DNA from: Blastomussa wellsi
Taxonomy: Eukaryota > Cnidaria > Anthozoa > Scleractinia > Plerogyridae
Length of the DNA stretch: 64,000 nt
Reading direction: 5' to 3'
Assembly: GCA_947652115.1 (NCBI GenBank)
Contig: OX393568.1
Coordinates: 24,172,963 to 24,236,962, forward strand
Part shown: positions 1-9,500 of the stretch, piece by piece
Numbering within the stretch: position 1 is the first letter of the stretch
How the letters are laid out: the number at the start of each line of letters is the position of its first letter
The notes under the pieces: model-generated
Database searches by the model: none
Told to the model about the DNA's origin: nothing
Seen by the model: only the letters and a program-made list of their open reading frames with translations
Position numbers and translations under genes: made by a program

Positions 1-80
1 AGCTTAAAGTGTTCCTTAAAAGAAATAATCAGCATTGAGCAACGGCAGCGGTGAAATATTACGCTTTAAATTGGGTAAAA

Positions 81-893
81 ATGCTTGAGTTAAGTTCTGT
101 GGAGGAAGGAAAACTGTCAACACAAAAAGACCTTCGAATGTCAGAAGATGCGAGATTCAGTGAACATAATTCAAACAGCAACATGGTAATTCATAAATCG
201 AAGAGGAGAGTTCAGTTTTCATGTCCACTAGAATATTGGAGAGAATTTGACAAAGAAACGGGAGAGGTGTACGAACTGAAAGATACAAAGATCCCGGATG
301 GAGAAGAAATGAAAGAGCCAGTAAAAAATATTGAAACATGCGGCCTGCAGAATCAAGGCAAGAACGCTCAAAAACTCGATTGTGAAGGTGCTCCAACAAC
401 ACAAAGTATAACCGATGTCATTCAAGCTTTTCAAAAACGACAGTTTAAAAGAATAGATGTCTCACTGAAACAGACGAAAGAAAAAAGGCAAGATTTAAAC
501 GCTGCTCAAAAACGAAATGTGAGATCTCCGTCAAGTTCTTTGTATACGAAGCAGCCGAAACCTGGTGGTTTACTTGGTAATGTGTCAACCTCCTCAAAGC
601 TAGCAACGGATGGCGAATTTTTGTTGAACCTCCGTAAAAAACCTTCGCTTATCGAAAGCTATTGCAAATATTCATTTTCAAGTTCTATGGGCATGTTAAC
701 AAGCCTTAAAGTGTCCCCTTTGCCTTTAGTTTTCACAAATTGTAAGTTATACGACGAACGATTGCTGCCACGGACTGGATTTGGTAACGTCGATAGAAAA
801 TATTCCTCAGTCAGTGCAACAAGAAACAATGGCGGATTGCCGTCAGTATTTGGAAAGTCGTCTACGCCACATATTGAACAACTCTTTGACTAA
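81..893 (+). CDS. Hypothetical basic protein, 270 aa, single exon
   Basis: Open frame of 271 codons from the ATG at 81, with an in-frame TGA upstream at 36-38, so it is closed at both ends without splicing. No family is recognised. The product is Ser/Lys/Arg-rich with no signal peptide or membrane segment. Visible short motifs are KRRVQF near residue 40, which fits the RVxF docking pattern for protein phosphatase 1, and Leu-Pro-aliphatic tripeptides (SPLPLV, GGLPSV) in the C-terminal half. The next two + strand ORFs are similar in style (intronless, basic, LP motifs), so the three may be a loose family. The long intact frame in an AT-rich region supports a real gene. Function is unknown, and no poly(A) signal was seen close downstream. 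Confidence 0.55.
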   Translation: MLELSSVEEGKLSTQKDLRMSEDARFSEHNSNSNMVIHKSKRRVQFSCPLEYWREFDKETGEVYELKDTKIPDGEEMKEPVKNIETCGLQNQGKNAQKLDCEGAPTTQSITDVIQAFQKRQFKRIDVSLKQTKEKRQDLNAAQKRNVRSPSSSLYTKQPKPGGLLGNVSTSSKLATDGEFLLNLRKKPSLIESYCKYSFSSSMGMLTSLKVSPLPLVFTNCKLYDERLLPRTGFGNVDRKYSSVSATRNNGGLPSVFGKSSTPHIEQLFD

Positions 894-2203
894 TTATAAA
901 CACTCAAAATTTTTTCTTGGAATCTTTGCTGATTTGATTGTTGCTACGCTATAGTTAATATTTTCAACTGGTATATTTTCGTATGATAGAAGTGATGGTT
1001 AGAAACGACTCAGAGAGCTTGTCACCTAGTGTCATAGCGTTATGTTAAATCTTGGGCAAGTCACTTAAATTCCCACATTGCCTGAACTCTCTACCCAGAT
1101 ATGCATATCGGTACGGGAAACTGTTAATGACGCCTTCAAAATGGTTGCTGCAGGTAAATTTGACGGACTGAGCATATCGTGCGATCGACTGGCTGACTGA
1201 CTGAAAGTTATACTAACTGACTGACTGATTGGCTGGCTTGCTGGCTGACTGACTGAAGGATGGACTGATTTACTGGCTGACGAACTGACTGACTGTCCGC
1301 GACTGACCGACTGATTGGCTGAAGGACGGACGGACTAACTCACTTCCAGCTTTTCGCGCCCTTTTGACTTTAATTAAATTTTCTCCAAGCTTTGGTTCTT
1401 GTTCGATGATTCAGGAGATCTCTGTATCCCTCTCAGTAAAACGCTGGGTATCGATGCCACTCAACGTAAAGAATTCATCAGTTGTACTCGCGATTTCACT
1501 TGAGACAGTTGATCCCGTAAATTTTCTTCAAGTGCAGTCTCTCAATCATAGAACTTTTATGTGAATGTTATAAATGCTGATTTCCATATGAAAGAGTAAA
1601 GTGATTATTTCGTGTACCAGATCTTTTGTGATATGGATAATATCATTAAAGCAAATTGAATATTGGTGTCACCTCTCTTGACCTCGCCGGCTTAACCCAT
1701 TGTGCTTTTAACCAATAAGAGATACTGCTTTACAACTACACATCAGTCACTCGAGATTAAGGCACGTTCGTTTTTTATGCTGGATAAATAAATGTACTCT
1801 GTTTGCGTTGCTATCGACTTCGAAACTACATGAAACTGGAACAGTGCCGTCTACGAAATGAACCATTGAGGTAGTTTGGCTTCCACTGATAAACATCTGA
1901 GAGAAATCAAGCTAAGTGGATCACAACGTTAACAAACGGGAATTCATTTATTTTTAACTCGCTTCATGCAACTATAGAAAGTCGTCAGTGTTCATAATGC
2001 GTTCATATACAGATCCATTAAAGCAAAAGAAATCAAGACAAAGGAGGAAAATTGAAAGAAGTGAAAGCAATTAACTATATCATTCAGTAGTTGGAAAGGT
2101 TCTTTACCAAATCAGTCACGTCGATTTGAAGATCCATCTGCTGGCACTGATTTGATTAGTATCTGATACAATCTAAACACTTCAAGTAGTTTAAAACTTC
2201 CAA
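894..2203. other. Intergenic stretch between the first two ORFs
   Basis: About 1.3 kb without a supported gene. It holds a degenerate tetranucleotide repeat block (1186-1337) and otherwise unremarkable AT-rich sequence. The promoter of the 2204 ORF must lie here, but no convincing TATA or CCAAT arrangement was identified. Confidence 0.6.
1186..1337. repeat. Degenerate (GACT/GGCT)n tetranucleotide block
   Basis: Roughly 150 bp of repeated GACT, GGCT and GACG units with interruptions. Similar GTCA/ATCA-type blocks occur at 35938-36029 and 54733-54806. Confidence 0.85.
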
Positions 2204-3139
2204 ATGAAGAATCATCGACGCAAGCGAAGAAAGAAAGCCAAGACCATGCACACAAAACTGGAAAAGCCAACCGAAGCTTATGAAATTAATTCGCTGAGAG
2301 GGAAAGTCAAGGAAATGAGACCCGACGAACCGCAGTTCAATCTTGTGTGTGAGGACCATTACAGTTTGTATGAGAGAACTTCAGTAAGAGAAGAAACGAG
2401 AAAAGAAGATTCACGTTCTGAGCTTGCTTTAGAGAACGAAAGAGGGAAGGCAAAGCGTGTGTTAATAGGTCAATGTAAATCGGCTTTACCGTCATTGAGA
2501 GAAATAACACAAAGAACTGGGAAGCGGTTGACCTTTGACGGAAAAATACGTGCAAGCAAACACTCGATACTCGATACGAAACTCGAGGACAAAAGAAATG
2601 ATACGGTAGAATATATTGCTCCAACCTCCTCTGAGGGTCAACAGAAACTGGCCTGTTTATCATTTGTGGGGATTTATGATTTGGATGACATGGGAAAAAC
2701 CGAAACGAAAGGAAACAAGAAAGTAGACGGCATTTTGAAATCAAGCAAGCAAGGAACTGGAGGTGATGTAAGTTCTAAAGAAAATGCAGAGGAAACAGTA
2801 GAAAAAACAAAAAGTTACGTCGTCCAAACTCTAACACTTGAGGGAGAATGTCTATTAAGCAATAAGACTTTATTCCAAGATAAATTTATACTTCCTGGTA
2901 TAAACAAAAGTTTTCTTTCGGCATATTCAAATACATCTTTCAACGTTGTACATGCAACATCTAAAAGCAAAAACAGGCTTCCCAACATAGTTCAAAGCGA
3001 GAACAGGAATCCCAGGAGAGGTTACAGAGGAAAATCGCGAGCACGCGATAACTCTTTTGAACAAGTTAATTTAGACAATCTAGAAAGGAAAATTCCCCGG
3101 TTACCACTTATAGTTAATGGGAGAATAACACAGTCTTGA
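2204..3139 (+). CDS. Hypothetical highly basic protein, 311 aa, single exon
   Basis: Uninterrupted 312-codon frame from ATG 2204 to TGA 3139, followed by an AATAAA at 3285. No family is recognised. The N-terminus is a strongly basic run (HRRKRRKKAK, residues 4-13) that could act as a nuclear localisation signal. The rest is hydrophilic and looks disordered. Leu-Pro-x-aliphatic motifs recur at least four times (ALPSL, ILPGI, RLPNI, RLPLI), the last near the C-terminus. There are no membrane spans, signal peptide or catalytic signature. It shares basic character, lack of introns and LP motifs with its + strand neighbours. A retrogene or a lineage-restricted gene are both possible. Confidence 0.55.
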   Translation: MKNHRRKRRKKAKTMHTKLEKPTEAYEINSLRGKVKEMRPDEPQFNLVCEDHYSLYERTSVREETRKEDSRSELALENERGKAKRVLIGQCKSALPSLREITQRTGKRLTFDGKIRASKHSILDTKLEDKRNDTVEYIAPTSSEGQQKLACLSFVGIYDLDDMGKTETKGNKKVDGILKSSKQGTGGDVSSKENAEETVEKTKSYVVQTLTLEGECLLSNKTLFQDKFILPGINKSFLSAYSNTSFNVVHATSKSKNRLPNIVQSENRNPRRGYRGKSRARDNSFEQVNLDNLERKIPRLPLIVNGRITQS

Positions 3140-3284
3140 CGTGCAAATTCATTCAGCCAGTGTATTTTGTTATTTATTTATGTGCTTGTGTGGATTCAAC
3201 AGAGCGATTTTATCTGATGTCGGTTAAGTTGTAAAAATCTTAACTGATTACTTTTTAAAGTCTTCAAAAATAATAATAATAACA

Positions 3285-3290
3285 AATAAA
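3285..3290 (+). terminator. Candidate poly(A) signal AATAAA
   Basis: Canonical hexamer 146 bp after the stop codon at 3139, on the coding strand of that ORF. Confidence 0.4.
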
Positions 3291-3298
3291 AAGAAAAT

Positions 3299-3455
3299 GC
3301 AGCCCCCCAAATTTTGGGCAACTCACATTTTTGGGGCAACAAGAGAAATTCAGGCAAGGCAACTTGGGAGAATGTTTTGGGCAAATGGTTCACCCTCCCT
3401 CCTCCCCCCCCCCCCCCCCCCCGCAAAAAATTCCCGTACGCCTATGTTGAAGAAT
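3299..3455. repeat. Dispersed repeat with poly-C tract
   Basis: Contains a C-run at about 3403-3422 followed by a GTACGCCTATGTT-like end. A reverse-oriented relative with a G-run and a similar boundary is seen at about 53690-53815, and another poly-C stretch lies at about 55780-55800. Confidence 0.6.
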
Positions 3456-3680
3456 GTCCCTTCCCATAAAACGCTTACGGCTCTGCTGAGTGTCCTTGCA
3501 ATTGTCTCGAGCCCTCATCGATTCATTCAATGGCGCTATCCACCAGACAGTGACTTGCAGATTTGCGCCTGAATTTTTTGCATTTTGCGAGAACAAATTT
3601 TTCCGGTTAATATTCGGAGGACTGAAATTTCTGTTGGCAGCTATTTCTGCAAGCGAGTTCTCTTTTGCCTCATTGTCAAA

Positions 3681-3763
3681 ACGAGTACAAGTGCGAAACC
3701 ATTCATATGAAAATGTGTTTTACCTGCACGTTCATTTGAATGGTTTCGCACTTGTAAACTCGT
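3681..3763. repeat. Short foldback, ~31-33 bp arms
   Basis: Arm 3681-3711 is the reverse complement of 3731-3763 except for a 2-nt indel and one mismatch. The ~19-bp spacer makes it a hairpin-forming MITE remnant. Confidence 0.8.
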
Positions 3764-4878
3764 TCTGAAACACAGATGAAAGAAAACTCGGAAATGGACT
3801 ATTCCTGGTCCTAAAAGTGATCCCGGGAACACCCAGCATGCAATGCAACTCCTCGGTTCCAAGGCCAAGAGCACAGATTAGATGGACAAATTCTCCCAAC
3901 TTCAAGAAATGAAACGACAGTTTGTACGTTGATGTTAGGCCGGGTTAAAGGATTTCAAAGCAACACCGCAGTGCATTATCATCAACGACAACATGTTTCC
4001 GGCGTTTTACGGTTGTTGTCTGTGAGCTAGCTGTGAGTTAGTTAGTTGTTGGAGCTATTTTACTGTTTTGGCATTCAGGACCCTGTATTTGTCTAAAGCG
4101 AGCTATCCACTATCCTATTTGCGTTTCAAATTCTTAATTAGCACTGTTCATTTTAGTAGAAAGTGAAGTGTAAACATATTTTCAATATTTCAACAACGTT
4201 CAGAGCTCTAGTGAGGCACGCATTTGTTTTTGTTTACATGCGAGAGTTTCAGCATTACATTATACACGGAGCGAAACGAAGCGAAAGAGATCACTGCAAA
4301 AACGCCTTGCTACAGGCAACACTTCCAGTAACAAAACTTACAGCAATGCAATAAGATTACGCTTCACCATGCAATTTCCATCTATTAGCATGCTTTTAGC
4401 ACTTTTAACAAAATGCGCGGTTTTCATGAGCGAGTAACATTAGACCATTTACGACAAGTCGATTTCCACTTTCCGCCTTTTGTTGGCATATGGATTAGAC
4501 CGAACGGTCTTGCAAAGGAAATTAATTTATCTTCTTCTTTTGATTAATTTTCGAAGGTGTATTAAGATAATTTAATGTTTATATCCATTTGACCATTTTT
4601 AGCGGCGTTGACTTGTTCTTGGCTTCCTTGGGTGACGCTATTTGTGTCCCTCCGTAGTTGAAAACGAATTGGATACACAATCCACGGCTTCTTAGCAATA
4701 TTTTATGTTCATTTAAACTGACCAATATCATGGACTCATTGACGCAATGCTAACACTGAGTAACTACCAATGAAAGGTTGTCTACGTCCGAGCTCATTGA
4801 CTTGTTTAAGGTTATCTTATATCAGAAAAGATCGAAGTTTCGCTATATTACAACATTTAGTCTTAGTACTGCTCAATT

Positions 4879-5490
4879 ATGGCACGAAAAAGCGTGTATA
4901 ATGTGTCATTCCAAGAAGTTCAACTCTTGCGAAGTAATGTTCTGAACATCACGGAAAGCAAGACTAAACGACCGCCATTTTTTCTGCCCAAGATGAAACT
5001 AAACGGGACCTCAACGAGTGATAAAGGCCAACAACCCAACATTGAGCTAAATGTTCGCGGTCTTGGAAAACCAGACGACAAAAGATTTTGCAAGCAAAGC
5101 AAACGGAAGCAAAAAAGAACGAGAAAACACAAGAACAACATCAACAGTTTTTCATCTCCTAGCAACAACAGCTCAGATAACAAAAATCAGGGGTTTTCTC
5201 TTCCACCGATAAATTCCAAACCTCTTACACAACAAAGATTCAAGAACGCTCCAAGTTGTTCAACTACGAAGACAATGACACAAGAACAGGAATTTGAAAT
5301 AGCCTTCAATACACTGATGAGCGTCATCGAGAGACGTAACGAGAACAGAAAAGAACTACTGAAAGATTTCAAAGGAACATCGTACAAGGAGAGCACAAGC
5401 CAATTAACGAAAAGTTGCAACCGTTGGAGGAAGCAAAAATCTGCAAGTTATAAGTGGCTAAAACAAGCTCTAGAACGCCAAGTTCGATAA
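4879..5490 (+). CDS. Hypothetical basic protein, 203 aa, single exon
   Basis: Closed 204-codon frame from ATG 4879 to TAA 5490. An AATAAA follows 117 bp downstream. No family is recognised. The middle (about residues 70-90) is a dense Lys/Arg/Gln stretch containing KRKQKRTRKHKN, a plausible nuclear localisation signal. Two LP motifs (FFLPKM and FSLPPI) flank it. The C-terminal third (MTQEQEFEIAFNTLMSVIERRNENRKELL) is predicted by eye to be helical and possibly coiled coil. No signal peptide or membrane span. It resembles the two upstream + strand ORFs in composition and in having no intron. Expression evidence would be needed to settle whether it is made. Confidence 0.5.
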   Translation: MARKSVYNVSFQEVQLLRSNVLNITESKTKRPPFFLPKMKLNGTSTSDKGQQPNIELNVRGLGKPDDKRFCKQSKRKQKRTRKHKNNINSFSSPSNNSSDNKNQGFSLPPINSKPLTQQRFKNAPSCSTTKTMTQEQEFEIAFNTLMSVIERRNENRKELLKDFKGTSYKESTSQLTKSCNRWRKQKSASYKWLKQALERQVR

Positions 5491-6550
5491 AATTTGCTAA
5501 ACAGGGAGTTAAGCGACACAGAGGCGACCTTAGTATTGCCGCAGCGATTTTAAGAAAGTTTTAGAGATATAAATGAAGTTGAAATTATAGAAAAACATTT
5601 CAGTTAAATAAAACTACACCCGTCAATACTTCCTCACAGAGAACTACTTGTGATTAGTTTGGTACTCATTGGGGACCAACAGCAGGGTTGAGGGACATGT
5701 TCAATTCGAATCCTAACTTGGTTATTTCAAAAGAAACCTCATTTGCCAAGTCCGTCAACAATTCAGCCTTCCTGTAAATTAGCTGCATATGCTTTGGGTA
5801 GTCCCGAGTTCAACGCTTCAACCACGCCATTCAAAGTGAACTTCATTTTGAATTTATTTTCACATTTCATGACAAGTAACATCCAGAATGTATACTGCAT
5901 TCATCCAGGCAAGAGGCACAGGGGATCCAGAGTGAACCACGCATGAAATTGTCCTTCAGTTGGCCAATGTGTGCTGCACAGAAGTATCTCCCAAATTAAA
6001 TTATTGCGTTATTGTTTGGCCAAACAAGCAATAGTCTTAAAAACTATACCTTACAATAAAGTTTCGTGAACGTGAAAGTGGCTAAATTGGTTCTATGCAT
6101 ATATTTTAAACTGTTATAGTTGATGGATTGTGGGAAACATTCCACATCGCCCGAGCGGTAAATAAGCAGATTGAACGACATCTTAGTGGTCACGGACCTC
6201 TAAAACGGTGAATAAATACTGTATTTATGGCCTGATGACGCCTTATAAATTACACAGTAAAATGTAGTGTCTTAATCGTTACGGAGAGCTTAATGTTATC
6301 AAGGCAGTTTTCTACTCAGACCAAGATAACACAAGTTTTTGCGTCGAGAATTCTCTCTCGCAATGTTTGTATCTGATTCTGTGTAAGGGGTTTATATTAA
6401 AGTCAAAAGTTAATTCCTGTAGATGATTGATTTCCGTAGGCTAAATAAAACCGTACAAGACAGTTGTTATGTAGAGGAAGTCCTCGTTACCATGGAAATC
6501 GAATGTCAGATAAAATAAATCAGACGATAACACGTCTAGTAGGTTCCAGA
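5491..6550. other. Intergenic, convergent 3' ends
   Basis: Separates the + strand ORF ending at 5490 from the minus-strand carrier gene ending at 6551. It should hold the 3' UTR of the carrier transcript. No minus-strand AATAAA was found close to the stop, and no other feature was recognised. Confidence 0.5.
5607..5612 (+). terminator. Candidate poly(A) signal AATAAA
   Basis: Canonical hexamer 117 bp downstream of the stop codon of the 203-aa ORF. Confidence 0.45.
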
Positions 6551-9500
6551 TCACCAGCTTGGCGCGACCCAGTCGAAAAATTTCATGGCTAGTTCAAACC
6601 CAAGGAAACAAGCCTGTCGAGAAAACAGAGATAAAATAACAATGAAAACACGTTTGATGGAAGGAGACTTCTCCCTAGAGTAATTAAATGAGAGCTACTG
6701 AACAATACTGCTGCACAAGGTGGTTGACCGTGGTTATGACTTTTTTGTCTGCGGATGAAACCCTAGTGTGCGATCATTTAAATGAAAGCTATTGAGCAGT
6801 ACTTTCATGTGGTACTGTTTACGATGCTGCACGAGGTAGTTCTAACTTTTTTGTCTGTGGATGAAACCCCAGTGTGTAACCATTCAAATGAAAGCTTTTG
6901 AGCAGTACTTTCCTTCAGTACAATTGCACAGATTCCTGTCGGTTTGTACCAAGGCAGTCATATGACATTAATTTTACTTACCGCATTGGCTGGAAAGGCT
7001 CTGATCATGACAGGTGTCAATCCTCTGAACAGCGCCCTGGGGCCTTCCTCACGCATCTAAAAGGCAACAACAACAAAAAAAAACTCACAGTCAGAAAGAT
7101 GGAACCGAGTTCAAATTAACCAGAAATACAGTGAACACAGGTCCAGCTGCCTGGTTAACATCCCTAGCTCATAACTGTGTCTACTTCGATACAATTGACT
7201 GAAGAACTCACCATGTGTCTAAATACGTCTCTGACACCATTGGGATAACTCCCTTCAGGTGCTGTAAACAAACAAACTTAAATCAGTCCAAACCAAATAG
7301 TGGTTAACTTTGGTCCCCTTAAATCTATTCTGACTAATATTGACAAGGAGGGAAAATCAAACTATATTCAAAATTTTATTACTTAAGAAAGCAGACTGCA
7401 CCTGTTTGTAATCGAGACTTCAACACATCGGGAGCTATGGCAGCAGTCCAGTTCATCATGCCTGCCACACCTGCAGACAAAAAAAAGTTAAAATGGGCAC
7501 GAGTCTATTGTGTTAACATTTTACTGTACAGTTACTTGAGGAAAAGATCTGACTAACAAAATAATGGTTGAAAAAGCATAATTCTTACCACTGAATTTAG
7601 TCTCATGTCTGCATATTGTATGATATGGATTTATTTGTGGACCCCACAGACATCTGCTGAATCGAATGTCCACATCCGTTCACGTGGGAGGTTAATAGGT
7701 GACAAGAAATAAAAAATCAGCGACTTACCTCCAGCCATGAGAATTTTTAAAGGACCAACATCTTTGCGGCTGCAAAAAAGAGAAATAAATTTGTCTATTT
7801 ATTAAACTGAAACTTAAGCAAGTGGAAGGTCTGCAATTTTCTAATTTTACTGGAAGACCAGAGGTAAATGAAAAAGGATGTGTGCAAAAGGATGCAGCTA
7901 CACACAGGGATTTCAACATGTTTTGAAGTAGGTGTCATCGACTGGTAGAATAGGCGGCTGTTATAAGTGAGCTTTCTGGTCACAAGCTGATTGCTATGAC
8001 CAGAGTAGCAGGCGGCATAATAGTCAAGTAGCTGGTGGAACTCCGGCACCTGCCACCTTGCACTGAAACCCCTGTACACAGCTCTCTTTGTGCACATTTC
8101 CGACGTTCCTTCAATCAGTGCTAATAGTGTAAATTTTATGAAGTGTCTCAACAGTTCTGTCCAAGATTGTAGTGCCCTTTTGCTAATGAATGGTTGATGT
8201 ACACAATCATTGGGCTCTCCATCAATTGATACATGCAGGTCTCCACTATCACCTTGTTTGGGTCAGCCAATTTGTGGCACAAATATCATGTAGTGAAGAA
8301 CTGTTGGGGCAACCACTTGGCAAAGTGCTGAAATGCAGCAAACTTATGTCAGGATATCTTAAAAGCTCTACAAAGCAATACTTACGTCTTTCCTTCAGGA
8401 GTTAATGAATTTAAAAGAAACTCATATGAAATGAAGTACATTCCAGTGGCGGGCACATCTGTGAAAAGTTATTCAATGAATTTACGATCTAATTGTTGCT
8501 ATTTAACTAACTTTAGTGCCTACTCATTTTAACACATTTAACAGCCAAACATTGCATCCCAATATAATTTGGTGTTATCAACTGGGTTGATAATGTAAAT
8601 TGGCCACCGTAAAGAGATTCAATTGCTGACGTTTCGAGCATTAGCCCTTCGTCGGAGAATCCCAATGGCTAGCACACTGGTCTATATCTGGATAAAACAT
8701 TCCAGTTTGAGTGCTTGTAGCTAGTGTCATTGTGCTGCATTCTTGGACAATTGACCAAGTTCCTCTTTCTCCACTCACGAGTATAAATAGGTTCCATACC
8801 AGCAATTATTTATTAAGGGGCAATTCAATAAATGCTGGGGTGGTGAGGGAGGGTTGGGGCAGCTGGAGTAGCCTGCCACGGGCACCATAGACCAAAGTAG
8901 TCTGGATGAAGAGCCTTGGGACATTTGCTATTACATGTTAACTACAGAAAAACATTTGTCTCATAACCTGGTTGCTTCTAAGAATAAAGATAGACTGCAT
9001 TTAAGAGACTTGATAAATATGGGGGGGGGGGGACACCCATCAGGAATTAATAAATACTCCTGGCTATCAGAAAGCTTTTTTATTCCTGGTAATTACTTGC
9101 CTCTCAATAAAGTGGCACATGTTCCTTTGTACACTCCACGGATTCCGCTTTGCTTGTAAAGTTTTTTCACCACATCGGCTGGTCCAGCATATTTCTTCTC
9201 TGCTCCAGAGGCTTGTTGGATCTAAGAACATGCAAGAAAATGGATACATCTTTGATATGCATACATTTGCATACTAACTGGCACAAAATAACCATGGCTG
9301 AACTAGAGCACAATGCCAAACAGGTAACTGCATGCCTGCATGTACACAGCTGGAACAACGTGCATGTGAAGCCCTCACAAAGTGACTCAGATATGCATGA
9401 TGGCTGGGAGGCACCACTGGGCAGCACTGAGTCTAGCATAGCTCATAGTCATTACACATTCCACAGATAATAAAATTATTACTGACAGATAATAACACTG

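Larger units (their letters stand above)
3140..4878. other. Intergenic stretch between second and third ORFs
   Basis: About 1.7 kb without a supported gene. It contains the 3' end of the preceding transcription unit, a poly-C-containing dispersed repeat (3299-3455), a foldback (3681-3763) and plain AT-rich DNA. Short ORFs here overlap the poly-C tract or the foldback and look spurious. Confidence 0.6.

Noticed and set aside
51..80. Upstream GTG extension of the first ORF
   Set aside because: GTG is not a normal nuclear start in animals; the ATG at 81 follows an in-frame stop at 36-38.
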